Shown one piece after another: positions 25,382-34,276 of a stretch of DNA of 49,608 nt; the stretch's first letter is position 1; the number at the start of each line of letters is the position of its first letter. This DNA is from an uncultured Chthoniobacterales bacterium (GTDB taxonomy: Bacteria > Verrucomicrobiota > Verrucomicrobiia > Chthoniobacterales > UBA10450): assembly GCA_955652255.1 (NCBI GenBank), contig CATPAW010000137.1, forward strand, positions 1 through 49,608, in the 5' to 3' direction. The translations under genes were made by a program, and so were the position numbers. The notes below the pieces were generated by a model. It was given only the letters and a program-made list of their open reading frames with translations, did not search any database and had not been told where the DNA came from.

Positions 25382-25963
25382 TCACTGTGTCCGCGTCGCT
25401 TCGATCTCGATGTTGATCGTCACATCCTGGCTGATCCCGGAGACAGCTTCCGCTCCCGGACTGAACATTAAATTGAACTCGCGGCGTTTGAGCGGCTCGG
25501 TCGTCACAACCCAACGCGTTTGTTTCGCTTCGTTCGAGATCGAGCCCACCAATTTTACATGCAGCGTGATCGGTTTCGTCACCCCGTGCATGGTAAGATC
25601 GCCGAGAATGTCGCCGCCCTGCTGCCCGATCCGTTTCACGCTGCGGCTCTTGAAATTGATTTTGGGAAATTTCTCGACATTGAAAAATTCCGGGCTGCGC
25701 AAATGATTGTCGCGTTTAGCGATTCCGGTGTCGATACTGCGGACATCGATTCTTGCCACGACGGAGGATTTGTCGGGCTGCTCGAGGTCGATCTTGCCGT
25801 CGAATTTCGTGAACCTGCCGGTCGTCGCAGCAAAGAATTGGTGAACCTCGAATCCGATCATCGAATGCGATTGATCGAATTTATAAGTCTCGTTCGCCAC
25901 CGCGGCTGAACTCAGGGCGAAGAAAACAAGAGTGATCGAGGTCAGTCGAATTAATCGTTTCAT
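25382..25963 (-). CDS. YceI-family periplasmic lipid-binding protein
   Basis: A 193-residue YceI-like lipocalin-fold protein. The frame is open from 26005, but ATG 25963 is preceded by a strong Shine-Dalgarno (AAGGAG) eight bases upstream and begins a signal peptide, KRLIRLTSITLVFFALSSAA. The mature part starts YKFDQSHSMIGFEVHQF, then GRFTKFDGKIDLE, LRSPEFFNVEKFPKINFKS and LTMHGVTKPITLHV, matching the family along its length. Members bind polyisoprenoid or amphiphilic lipids in the periplasm. This is one of few clear ribosome-binding sites in the window. Confidence 0.92.
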   Translation of the reverse strand: MKRLIRLTSITLVFFALSSAAVANETYKFDQSHSMIGFEVHQFFAATTGRFTKFDGKIDLEQPDKSSVVARIDVRSIDTGIAKRDNHLRSPEFFNVEKFPKINFKSRSVKRIGQQGGDILGDLTMHGVTKPITLHVKLVGSISNEAKQTRWVVTTEPLKRREFNLMFSPGAEAVSGISQDVTINIEIEATRTQ

Positions 25964-26005
25964 CAGTGTTTCTCCTTCATTTGTTCGGATGCGTTGCCCT
26001 GCCAA

Positions 26006-26587
26006 CTATACCGACGCAAGCGTCTTCAAAAGTGGCGCACGAGACAACGGTAATCTCCCAAACAAATTCCCAAGCGCAAAAGCCGGATTGGCTTTCAGTT
26101 TTTTCCTGTCGTGCACACCGGCTATACGCGCAAGCTCACTTTCGAAATGCGAGACTGCGCGCAGATTCGGATCGTTGGCATCGAGAAAACGGAAGGCGCG
26201 GCCGAGCAAGGCAAAAAGTTCCGGTTCATGATGATCGCGCTCGGTGCAAATCTCGATCAGCTCCACAAAATAAGCCGCCGCCTGCGTGCGCAAATAATTC
26301 TTGCGGATACCGGCAAAGGTATTTCTCAACACCACTTCGGTAAGCGTATGCAGCGTCGATCTCCGGCTTGAGATAATTGAGATCTCTGCTTCAAAGAAAA
26401 GGTCGAGCTTGCCCGCGAACGGGCTTTTGGCGCGGCGCGCGCCTTTGGCCACGGTTTGAATGCAGCCCAGCGATTCCGTGCACCATGAAACGATCAGGCT
26501 GGTGTCGCTGAACTTTCGTTTGCGCAAAAGAATCGCGGCGGTGCTTTGCACGCCGCAAGTTAGCACGTCGAAGCGGTCGCCCTGCAA
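26006..26587 (-). CDS. recO: DNA repair protein RecO
   Basis: A 193-residue RecO-type recombination mediator, which works with RecF and RecR to load RecA at gaps. The N-terminal OB-fold shows AAILLRKRKFSDTSLIVSWC and GARRAKSPFAGKLDLFFEAE. The helical part has LRTQAAAYFVELIEICTERD. At 193 residues it is shorter than E. coli RecO (about 240). The annotated start MQGDRFD is plausible, and a GTG 12 codons later is an alternative. It lies 17 bases after lpd in the same transcript. Confidence 0.85.
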   Translation of the reverse strand: MQGDRFDVLTCGVQSTAAILLRKRKFSDTSLIVSWCTESLGCIQTVAKGARRAKSPFAGKLDLFFEAEISIISSRRSTLHTLTEVVLRNTFAGIRKNYLRTQAAAYFVELIEICTERDHHEPELFALLGRAFRFLDANDPNLRAVSHFESELARIAGVHDRKKLKANPAFALGNLFGRLPLSRAPLLKTLASV

Positions 26588-26604
26588 TTGCGCGCGCGGG
26601 CGGC

Positions 26605-28011
26605 CTAACGATTCATGATGTGCAGAGCGCGCTTCTCCACATTAAGCGCGGCTTCTTTGACCGCTTCACTCAACGTTGGATGGGAGTGACAGGTGCGCCC
26701 GAGATCTTCGGAGCTGCCGCCGAACTCGATAACCGAAACGGCTTCGGCGATTAATTCCGAGGCCGCGTGTTGCAAAATATGCGCGCCGAGAATGCGGTCT
26801 GTCTTCGCGTCGGCGATGAACTTGGCTATTCCCTCGAGATCTTCGTTCGCCACCGCGCGACCGGTGGCGCGAAACGGAAATTTGCCGACACGATAATCGA
26901 TCCCCTTCTCTTTCGCCTGTTCTTCAGTCAGCCCGACACCCGCGAGCTCAGGATTCGTGTAAATGATTCCAGCAATCGCGTCGTAATTTATGTGACCGGC
27001 CTTTCCGGCAATGTGTTCAACGCAGGCGATGCCTTCGTCTGACGATTTGTGCGCCAGCATCGGGCCGGCGATCACGTCGCCGATGGCGTAAATGCCTTCG
27101 ACATTCGTCTTAAAATGCTTGTCGACTTTGATCCGCTTCTTTTCGTCGAGTTCGACGCCCACTTTTTCCGCGCCGAGTCCTTCGGAAAACGGACGGCGTC
27201 CGACCGAAACGAGCACTTTGTCGGCATCGAATTTCAGCTCTTCTTTTCCTTTGTTCCCGGTCGCGGTGACACGCCCATTGTCGACCTTGACCGCGCTCAC
27301 TTTGGTTTCGAGATGAAACGTGATCCCCTGCGCGGTGAGCGAGCGCTGGAGCATGTTCGATAGCTCCAGATCGAAGCCGACGGCGATGCGCGGCAAAAAT
27401 TCGAGAATCGTTACTTCCGATCCGAGCCGGGCCCAAACCGATCCGAGCTCCAGCCCAATCGCGCCCGCGCCGATCACCAAAAATTTGGGCGGCGGTTCCG
27501 TAAACGTAAGCGCTTCGGTGCTGCTAACGATCGTCTTTCCGTCAAACTTCGCGAATGGCAGCTCAACCGCCGCGCTTCCGGTAGCGATAATGATATTTTT
27601 CGTTTCGATCTCCTGCGTCTTTCCGTCCGACGATTTGATCGAAACTTTCCCCGGCGCGGTGATGGTACCAACGCCTTCGAACGTCGTGACCTTGTTCGTT
27701 TTCATGAGCGCGCGAACACCGCTGTTCATCGTTTTTACGACCTTGTCTTTGCGCTGCTGCATCTTCGCAAGATCGACACTTGCGTTCTCGATCACGATGC
27801 CGTGTTTTCCCGCTTCCTTTTTTGCGAATATGAAATGATTGCTCGAGGTGAGCAGCGCCTTGCTCGGGATGCAGCCGACGTTCAGGCAAGTGCCGCCAAG
27901 CTCCTTGTCCTTCTCAATAATGGCGGTCTCTAAACCCAGCTGTCCGGCGCGGATCGCGGCGACGTAGCCGCCCGGTCCGGAACCGATGATAACAACATCA
28001 AATTTGTCCAT
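26605..28011 (-). CDS. lpdA: Dihydrolipoyl dehydrogenase (E3)
   Basis: A 468-residue flavoprotein disulfide reductase that reoxidises the lipoyl group of the 2-oxoglutarate dehydrogenase complex. The FAD-binding VVIIGSGPGGYVAAIRAGQLG opens the protein. The redox motif GGTCLNVGCIPSKALL follows, then the NAD-binding VIGAGAIGLELGSVWARLGSE. The C-terminal interface has HSHPTLSEAVKEAAL with the catalytic histidine. The frame extends upstream to 28050 inside sucB, but ATG 28011 (MDKFDVV) overlaps the sucB stop (TAATG) and starts the Rossmann fold. Confidence 0.96.
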   Translation of the reverse strand: MDKFDVVIIGSGPGGYVAAIRAGQLGLETAIIEKDKELGGTCLNVGCIPSKALLTSSNHFIFAKKEAGKHGIVIENASVDLAKMQQRKDKVVKTMNSGVRALMKTNKVTTFEGVGTITAPGKVSIKSSDGKTQEIETKNIIIATGSAAVELPFAKFDGKTIVSSTEALTFTEPPPKFLVIGAGAIGLELGSVWARLGSEVTILEFLPRIAVGFDLELSNMLQRSLTAQGITFHLETKVSAVKVDNGRVTATGNKGKEELKFDADKVLVSVGRRPFSEGLGAEKVGVELDEKKRIKVDKHFKTNVEGIYAIGDVIAGPMLAHKSSDEGIACVEHIAGKAGHINYDAIAGIIYTNPELAGVGLTEEQAKEKGIDYRVGKFPFRATGRAVANEDLEGIAKFIADAKTDRILGAHILQHAASELIAEAVSVIEFGGSSEDLGRTCHSHPTLSEAVKEAALNVEKRALHIMNR

Positions 28012-29261
28012 TAGAAATCGAGCGGCAACTTTTTCGGATCCTCGATGCATTCTTTTACTTTGATGAGAAACGTGACCGCTTCTTTGCCATCGATGGCGCG
28101 GTGGTCGTAGCTGAGCGCGAGATACATCATTGGGCGCACCTCCACTTTGCCGTCGATCGCCACCGGTCGCGGCATGATTTTATGCATGCCGAGAATTCCA
28201 CTCTGTGGCGGATTCAAAATCGGCGTGCTCACAAGCGATCCGTAGACGCCGCCGTTTGAAATGGTAAACGTGCCGCCGGTCAAATCTTCGATCTTCAATT
28301 TGCCTTCGCGCGCTTTGGTTGCATAATCGGCAATGTCGCGCTCCAGATCGGCGAAACTTTTTTTGTCAGCGTCGCGCACAATTGGGACAATGAGGCCGCG
28401 CTCGGTGCCAACGGCAACGCCAATGTCGTAGAAATTGTTTTGGATAAAATCTTCGTCTTCGATCCGGCCGTTAACGACCGGCACGGCTTTGAGCGCTTCT
28501 ACACTTGCTTTGATGAAGAACGACATGAAGCCGAGCTTCACCCCGTTCTTTTTCGTGAACGCATCTTGTGATTTCGCGCGCAAATCCTGAACCGCGCTCA
28601 TGTCGCATTCGTTGAACGTGGTGAGGATCGCGGCGGTCTGCTGGGCCATGACCAACTGCGCCGCGATTTTCCGGCGCAGCGGCGACATTCTTTTGCGGGT
28701 GAAGCGGCCGTCGGGCGACTGTCGATCTTCTGTAACGGAAGCCGCTGGCTTCCCTGGGACGGTCCGGGCCGGACTAGCATCAGCAGCGTCCCCTACAGTT
28801 TTTTTTTCGGCGGCCGCGAGAACGTCGCCTTTCGTCAAGCGCCCATCCTTTCCGGTGCCGGAAATTTTTGCCGGCTCGAGATGTTCCTCTTCGACTATCC
28901 GGCGCACGGCGGGCGACAAAGTCTCAACGGTTGTCGATCTTTCTTTCGCCGGTGGAGCAGTTTTCGTTTCCGCTTTTTCCGGCGCGGGCTTTTTCTCAAG
29001 CGGCTCGGACTTCGCGGGCGCGCTCTTTGAATCGTCAATCGTCGCAACGACTTCGCCGATTTTTACTTCCTGACCTTCCGGCACCAAGGCGTCGAGCATG
29101 CCTGATTTTTCGGCGGTGATCTCGGTAGAAACTTTGTCGGTTTCGAGGGTGAAGAGCGCATCGCCGGCATTAACAAAATCGCCGGACTTTTTGTGCCAAA
29201 CGGAAACAATGCCGCTGGATATCGATTCGCCAACTGCAGGGATTTTCACCTCGATGCTCAT
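28011..29261 (-). CDS. sucB: 2-oxoglutarate dehydrogenase E2, dihydrolipoyl succinyltransferase
   Basis: A 416-residue E2 core enzyme. The lipoyl domain (residues 1-80) has the modified lysine in LETDKVSTEITAE. A proline/alanine/lysine linker leads to the peripheral subunit-binding domain (LSPAVRRIVEEEHLEPAKIS, then GKDGRLTKGDVLAA). The catalytic domain runs from MSPLRRKIAAQLVMAQQ to LSYDHRAIDGKEAVTFL with the active-site histidine. The second linker (residues about 155-182) is encoded by a palindromic repeat (28728-28797) flanked by a GATCGACA motif. The order sucA-sucB-lpd marks the complex. Confidence 0.95.
   Translation of the reverse strand: MSIEVKIPAVGESISSGIVSVWHKKSGDFVNAGDALFTLETDKVSTEITAEKSGMLDALVPEGQEVKIGEVVATIDDSKSAPAKSEPLEKKPAPEKAETKTAPPAKERSTTVETLSPAVRRIVEEEHLEPAKISGTGKDGRLTKGDVLAAAEKKTVGDAADASPARTVPGKPAASVTEDRQSPDGRFTRKRMSPLRRKIAAQLVMAQQTAAILTTFNECDMSAVQDLRAKSQDAFTKKNGVKLGFMSFFIKASVEALKAVPVVNGRIEDEDFIQNNFYDIGVAVGTERGLIVPIVRDADKKSFADLERDIADYATKAREGKLKIEDLTGGTFTISNGGVYGSLVSTPILNPPQSGILGMHKIMPRPVAIDGKVEVRPMMYLALSYDHRAIDGKEAVTFLIKVKECIEDPKKLPLDF
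28728..28797. repeat. Palindromic element D inside the sucB linker
   Basis: On the minus strand it starts GTAGGGGACGCTG. It contains GTCCGGCCCGGAC and GGAAGCC-AGC-GGCTTCC stems and ends CGTTACAGAAGATCGACA, so an exact dispersed motif (28720-28727) abuts it. The stretch GTCCCAGGGA plus GGCTTC is also seen at 15349-15369. The frame stays open and encodes part of the linker. Confidence 0.65.
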
Positions 29262-29273
29262 GAATGAGCCTAA

Positions 29274-32024
29274 CTAAACGCTGAACGCTTCGGCGACAAG
29301 CGCAGCCTGCCTGCGTTTGTGGAGCACGAGCGCGCCAACGGCCGGACTGGCGCTGGCGGGGCGGCCCGCATAGGCGATTTCGCGGCAAAACATTTTGCGT
29401 AATCGCGGCTCGATGAAACTCCAGGCGCCCATGTTCTGTGATTCTTCCTGGCACCAGACGAGCTTCGCGGTTTTGGGATAAGGCTTGATCATCTCCCGCA
29501 GCTTCTTTTCCGCGAGCGGATAAAGCTGCTCGATCCGAATGATGGCCGCGTTGTCGATTTTTTTCTCGGCGCGATAATTCAAGAGATCGTAGTAAACTTT
29601 CCCCGAACAAAGAATCACGCGCTCTATCTTGTTAGCCGGGCCGACCTTGGGTGAGTCGAGAATTTCTTCGAACCGGCCGCTGGTAAATTCTTCCGCGCGT
29701 GACGACGCGAAATCGGCGCGCAATAAACTTTTCGGCGTCATGATGATAAGCGGCTTGATGAACTTGCGTTTCATTTGTCGCCGCAAAACGTGGAAGTACT
29801 GTGCGGACGTGGTCAGATTGCAGACCTGAATGTTGTCTTCAGCGCACGCTTGCAAAAAACGCTCGAGCCGCGCGCTGGAATGTTCCGGGCCTTGTCCTTC
29901 GTAGCCGTGGGGTAGGAGTAACACGATCCCACTCGGCCGCTGCCATTTCGATTCGGCCGAAACGATGAATTGGTCGATAATAGTTTGCGCGCCGTTCACG
30001 AAATCGCCGAACTGCGCTTCCCACAAGCAAAGCAAGCTTGGGTAATCGAGCGAGTATCCGTAATCGAACCCAAGGACGCCCGCTTCCGAAAGAGGGCTGT
30101 TGTAAATGCAGATGCGAGCCTGCTTTTCCGCCAAATGCATGAGCGGCGTGTACGGCGCGCCCGTTTTTGCGTCGTAAAGAATCGCGTGCCGGGTGCTGAA
30201 CGTGCCGCGTGCGCTGTCTTGTCCAGACAATCGCACCGGCGTTCCTTCCAGAAGCAGCGAACCGAACGCGAGCAATTCGGCGTAATGCCATTCGTAGGGG
30301 CCGCCGCTTTCAAAAACTTTGCGCCGATGCTCGAGCACGACGCGTTTGATCTTCGGCTGAACACTAAATTCTTCCGGCACACGCGTCAGCGCATCGACAA
30401 TTGTTTTCAGCGCTTTTTCGCTGATGGCGGTGGATACAGCCGCGCCGGTGTATTCGGGTTGAAAAACTGCGGTTGATTCCTTGAACTTCGCCTGCTTGCC
30501 GGCCTTCTCTTTTTCCAGTGCTTTGACGTCGTCGAGCGCCATTTCGAGTCGAAGGTCGAACTCCGTTTCCAGCGAAGCCGCGTCGTCATCAGTCAATGTG
30601 CCGGCTTCGAGCAGCTCGCGTTTGTACAACTGTGTAACCGATGGACGCTTGTCGATCTTGGCGTAAAGGTCGGGTTGGGTGAACGCGGGCTCATCGCCCT
30701 CATTGTGTCCGTAACGGCGGTAGCAATACATGTCGATGACGATGTCGCGTCCAAATTCCTGGCGAAAATCGATCGCGAGCTGACTGACGAACAGGATCGC
30801 GAGCGGGTCGTCACCGTTCACATGGAAAATGGGCGCCTCGATCATCTTCGCGATATCGGTGCAATACATCGACGAGCGCGCGTCCTCCGGAAGCGTCGTG
30901 AATCCAATCTGGTTGTTCACGACGATGTGCACGGTCCCGCCCGTTCCGTACCCGTGCAGTTGCGACATGTTCAATGTTTCGGCCACGACTCCCTGCCCCG
31001 CGAAGGCGGCATCGCCATGTATTAAGAGTGGCAACACTTTGCGGCGATGTTCGGTATCACCGCGAATGCGCTGCCGCGCGCGCGCTGTTCCTTCCACAAC
31101 CGGGTCGAGCGCCTCGAGATGACTCGGATTTGCGGAGAGGCGAATCTCCACTTCTGCACCAGATGAAAGTTTTCGAACGGTGTGATAACCGAGATGGTAT
31201 TTCACATCGCCATCGCCGGATACGAGCTCGGGAATGTAATTGTCGCTGAACTCGGTGAAGATAATGCGGAGGGATTTCTTCAAAAAATTCGCCAGCACGT
31301 TAAGGCGCCCGCGATGGGTCATGCCCATGCAGATTTCTTCGACGCCAGCGCCCGGGCATTTGTGCAAAATCGTGTCGAGAATCACCATCAACGCCTCTGC
31401 GCCTTGCAACGAGAACCGCTTTTGCCCGACGTAGCGGGAATGTAAAAAAACTTCGAACGATTCGGCTTCGAGCAATGCGCGCAGCAAAGCGATTTGCACC
31501 GCGCTCGGCGTGTCGCGCTTATCCGGCCGCGATTCGAGACGATGCCGCACCCAATTGCGAATACGCGTGTTCTGGATGTGCATGAACTCGGCGCCGATCG
31601 AGTCCGCATAAATCTTTTCCAGCCGCGCGATCATTTCGCGCAGCTTCATTTCCTCATTGTCGAGGAAGAATTTCGACGAGACCCGAAGATCGAGGTCTTT
31701 TTCGCTGAAACCTAACTCGCGCAACGTGAGCTGCGGATTTTCCGGGCGCTTGTCCGCCAACGGATTAACACGCGCGATCGTGTGCCCAAGGGTACGGTAG
31801 GCATAAACCAGACCGTCGACGCGGGTTTGCAGCGGACCTTCGCGAACCCCGGTGCGCGGCGAAGCAGCCACGGCAGCGCCGTTTCGCTGGGGCAAATTGC
31901 CGAGCTCGAATCCTTCGAAAAAGGCTGACCAACCCGAATCGACCGCCTCCGGATCCTGACGCCAGCGCCGGTAATTCTCCTCGATCAGGTCAAGATTTGC
32001 ACGAGCGGCGATTGAAGTGCGCAT
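29274..32024 (-). CDS. sucA: 2-oxoglutarate dehydrogenase E1 component
   Basis: A 916-residue thiamine diphosphate-dependent E1 that decarboxylates 2-oxoglutarate in the citric acid cycle. The N-terminal NLDLIEENYRRWRQDPEAVD resembles the E2-contact segment. The ThDP region has MGMTHRGRLNVLANFL, HGDAAFAGQGVVAETLNMSQ and YRRYGHNEGDEPAFTQP. The C-terminal half has STRHAILYDAKTG and LLPHGYEGQGPEHSSARLER. The frame begins at TTG 32042, but ATG 32024 (MRTSIAAR) is more likely. It heads a minus-strand operon that continues through sucB, lpd, recO and the pxp genes. Confidence 0.96.
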   Translation of the reverse strand: MRTSIAARANLDLIEENYRRWRQDPEAVDSGWSAFFEGFELGNLPQRNGAAVAASPRTGVREGPLQTRVDGLVYAYRTLGHTIARVNPLADKRPENPQLTLRELGFSEKDLDLRVSSKFFLDNEEMKLREMIARLEKIYADSIGAEFMHIQNTRIRNWVRHRLESRPDKRDTPSAVQIALLRALLEAESFEVFLHSRYVGQKRFSLQGAEALMVILDTILHKCPGAGVEEICMGMTHRGRLNVLANFLKKSLRIIFTEFSDNYIPELVSGDGDVKYHLGYHTVRKLSSGAEVEIRLSANPSHLEALDPVVEGTARARQRIRGDTEHRRKVLPLLIHGDAAFAGQGVVAETLNMSQLHGYGTGGTVHIVVNNQIGFTTLPEDARSSMYCTDIAKMIEAPIFHVNGDDPLAILFVSQLAIDFRQEFGRDIVIDMYCYRRYGHNEGDEPAFTQPDLYAKIDKRPSVTQLYKRELLEAGTLTDDDAASLETEFDLRLEMALDDVKALEKEKAGKQAKFKESTAVFQPEYTGAAVSTAISEKALKTIVDALTRVPEEFSVQPKIKRVVLEHRRKVFESGGPYEWHYAELLAFGSLLLEGTPVRLSGQDSARGTFSTRHAILYDAKTGAPYTPLMHLAEKQARICIYNSPLSEAGVLGFDYGYSLDYPSLLCLWEAQFGDFVNGAQTIIDQFIVSAESKWQRPSGIVLLLPHGYEGQGPEHSSARLERFLQACAEDNIQVCNLTTSAQYFHVLRRQMKRKFIKPLIIMTPKSLLRADFASSRAEEFTSGRFEEILDSPKVGPANKIERVILCSGKVYYDLLNYRAEKKIDNAAIIRIEQLYPLAEKKLREMIKPYPKTAKLVWCQEESQNMGAWSFIEPRLRKMFCREIAYAGRPASASPAVGALVLHKRRQAALVAEAFSV

Positions 32025-32101
32025 TGCAAGATTAATCTGCAACCTTTAGATCGAGCGGCAAGTTGACAGTGCAAAGAGTGTTTCGTTACTTGCACGGCGA
32101 A

Positions 32102-33259
32102 ATGCAACCTAATCGCCGACTTGTTCTGATGCTCGCCGGAATCTGCGGAGCTTTCTTCGTTAGCTCGGCATCTTCATTTGCACAGGCCGATCCGGCGGCC
32201 GAGCCCGCCGTCCTGGCGCTGGCAAAAGTCTTGCCGGCAGTGGTCAACATCAACACCGAGCGCGTTGTGCGGCGGACGGTGCGCGATCCAGTCGAAGATT
32301 TTTACGCGCAATTTTTCGGCTACTATCGGGGCCAGCCGCGCGAAATCCGGCAGACGGTGCAAAGCCTCGGCTCAGGATTCATTGTCGATCCCGCGGGATA
32401 CATTGTAACCAACCAGCATGTGGTTGAGCGCGCCGCCGATTTGAAGATCCAGGTCACGACAAACGATAGCAAGACTTACAACGCGCATTACATTACGGGC
32501 GACGACAATACGGACCTGGCCTTCATCAAAATCGACGCCAAAGCCGCCTTCCCATTTATTAGCCTCGATAATATTTCGCCCAACTTGCTCGGTGAAACAG
32601 TCCTCGTGGTGGGCAATGCCGTCGGATATGGCAGCTCCATCAGCCGCGGCGTTCTGAGCGCAACCAAACGCGAGATCACCATCGACAACATCGAATATAA
32701 AAATCTCGTGCAGACGGATGCGGCGATCAATCCTGGCAACAGCGGCGGGCCAGTGATCGATATTTCCGGGCGACTGGTCGGGATCAGTTCGGCCAAAATG
32801 GCCTTCACTCCGCAAGGCATCCCGACGCAGGGACTCGGGTTCGCTATTCCGGCGGAAGTCGTGCGCGACAGCGTTGCCCAATTCAAGAAAGTCGCGGAAA
32901 AGCAACCCGAGCCGAAAAAGCAACTCGCCCCGAACGAAACAGCGACATCGTTGGCGGAGCGACTTTTCGGTATGCAATTACAGGACCTAAGCGGGGAACT
33001 GACCGATGCGCTCGGTTATGCTCGAGGCCGCGGTGTTCTCATCAGCGCAGTCGAATCAAACAGCCCCGCCGATCAAGCGGGGATTGAGCGCGGCCTTGTG
33101 ATTTATCGCGTCGGCAAACAGGATGTTAATTCCATGCGACAGGTGGAGGACCTGCTTGGCGCCGCTCGGAGCGGGACGAGCGTAGACTTTACCGTGGGCG
33201 TGGTGCGGGCCGACAGAGGAGGACAACGGGTCGAAACGGTTACTTTGGCCGCGCGTTAA
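32102..33259 (+). CDS. HtrA/DegP-type periplasmic serine protease with one PDZ domain
   Basis: A trypsin-like periplasmic quality-control protease of 385 residues. A signal peptide (RRLVLMLAGICGAFFVSSASSFAQA) is followed by the protease domain. The catalytic triad is visible: histidine in VTNQHVVE, aspartate in DDNTDLAFIKI, serine in NPGNSGGPVI. One C-terminal PDZ domain includes GVLISAVESNSPADQAGIERG. The open frame reaches TTG 32063; ATG 32102 (MQPNRR) gives a standard leader. It is divergent from sucA. With one PDZ it resembles DegS-like or Gram-positive HtrA forms more than DegP. Confidence 0.92.
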   Translation: MQPNRRLVLMLAGICGAFFVSSASSFAQADPAAEPAVLALAKVLPAVVNINTERVVRRTVRDPVEDFYAQFFGYYRGQPREIRQTVQSLGSGFIVDPAGYIVTNQHVVERAADLKIQVTTNDSKTYNAHYITGDDNTDLAFIKIDAKAAFPFISLDNISPNLLGETVLVVGNAVGYGSSISRGVLSATKREITIDNIEYKNLVQTDAAINPGNSGGPVIDISGRLVGISSAKMAFTPQGIPTQGLGFAIPAEVVRDSVAQFKKVAEKQPEPKKQLAPNETATSLAERLFGMQLQDLSGELTDALGYARGRGVLISAVESNSPADQAGIERGLVIYRVGKQDVNSMRQVEDLLGAARSGTSVDFTVGVVRADRGGQRVETVTLAAR

Positions 33260-33320
33260 GCAATGCAAAAAAAATTGGCAACGCGCTGGCAGTTCGATTG
33301 TCTGATGAAAATGATTCGCC

Positions 33321-34256
33321 ATGATTAGAGTCGAAAATCTTACCAAGCGCTACGCCGGACAGGCCGCGATTCGCGATCTCAATTTCGAGGTTGGCAAAGG
33401 TGAAATCATGGGATTTCTCGGCCCGAACGGCGCCGGAAAAACAACCACAATGCGGATTCTGGCTGGTTTCATGCCCGCCACCTCCGGTCGCGCCTCAATT
33501 GCAGGATTCGATATTTTTGAGCAATCGCTGCAAGCACGCACTCGTCTCGGTTATATGCCGGAGAATGTGCCGCTCTACGGCGACATGCGCGTGACTGAAT
33601 ATCTCGATTACCGCGCCGCACTCAAAGGCGTGCCGCATCGTCGCATTGCGGAACGCGTCGGCGATGTGAAGGAACTTTGCGGCGTGAAAGATGTTGAAAA
33701 AAAAATAATCGGCGCACTTTCCAAAGGTTATCGGCAGCGCGTTGGTTTGGCCGACGCCCTTTTACACGAGCCCGATCTTCTAATTCTCGACGAACCAACG
33801 ATCGGCCTCGATCCGAATCAAATCCGGCAGGTGCGCGAGCTGATCAAGAACCTCGGCCGGCAGCACACCATTTTGCTTTCGACGCACATACTCCCGGAAG
33901 TCGAAATGACATGCAGCCGCGTCACCATCATTCACAAGGGGCGAATCGAAGCATGCGACACGCCGGAAAACTTGCTCGGCAAACTTCGCCAAGCCGGCGG
34001 TGTCGTGCTCGAGGCAAAAGTGGGAAAAGATAATGGCGCCGAAGAGCTCAAGAAAATTTCGGCTGTGCGCGATGTTACGACGGATGTCGATGGGGAGTGG
34101 AATGTTTTTTCCTTGCGTGTCGAATCCGGCGCTGACGTGCGTGAGGAAGTTTTTCGGCTGGCAACCGCGCGGCACTGGACGGTACGCGAACTGACACAAC
34201 GCCGCGCCACGCTTGAAGACGTGTTCGTCGAGATCACGCACGCGGACGAAGTGTAG
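33321..34256 (+). CDS. ABC transporter ATPase, GldA-like
   Basis: A 311-residue ATP-binding subunit of an ABC-2 type exporter. It shows Walker A GPNGAGKTT, an ALSKGYRQRVGLADALL signature, Walker B LLILDEPTIGLD and the switch histidine LSTHILPEVE. A C-terminal domain of about 90 residues (VVLEAKVGKDNG through LEDVFVEITH) is typical of this subgroup. The next genes encode an ABC-2 permease, a GldG-like auxiliary protein and a DUF4340 protein, an arrangement shared with the gliding-associated Gld ABC system. An exact TTGTCGATCTA motif fills the gap after its stop. Confidence 0.88.
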   Translation: MIRVENLTKRYAGQAAIRDLNFEVGKGEIMGFLGPNGAGKTTTMRILAGFMPATSGRASIAGFDIFEQSLQARTRLGYMPENVPLYGDMRVTEYLDYRAALKGVPHRRIAERVGDVKELCGVKDVEKKIIGALSKGYRQRVGLADALLHEPDLLILDEPTIGLDPNQIRQVRELIKNLGRQHTILLSTHILPEVEMTCSRVTIIHKGRIEACDTPENLLGKLRQAGGVVLEAKVGKDNGAEELKKISAVRDVTTDVDGEWNVFSLRVESGADVREEVFRLATARHWTVRELTQRRATLEDVFVEITHADEV

Positions 34257-34276
34257 CGATTGTCGATCTAACGAGT

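Noticed and set aside
32063..32091. TTGACA with 17-base spacer as an htrA promoter
   Set aside because: The -10 candidate (TTACTT) is poor and would place the transcript start only a few bases from the ATG.
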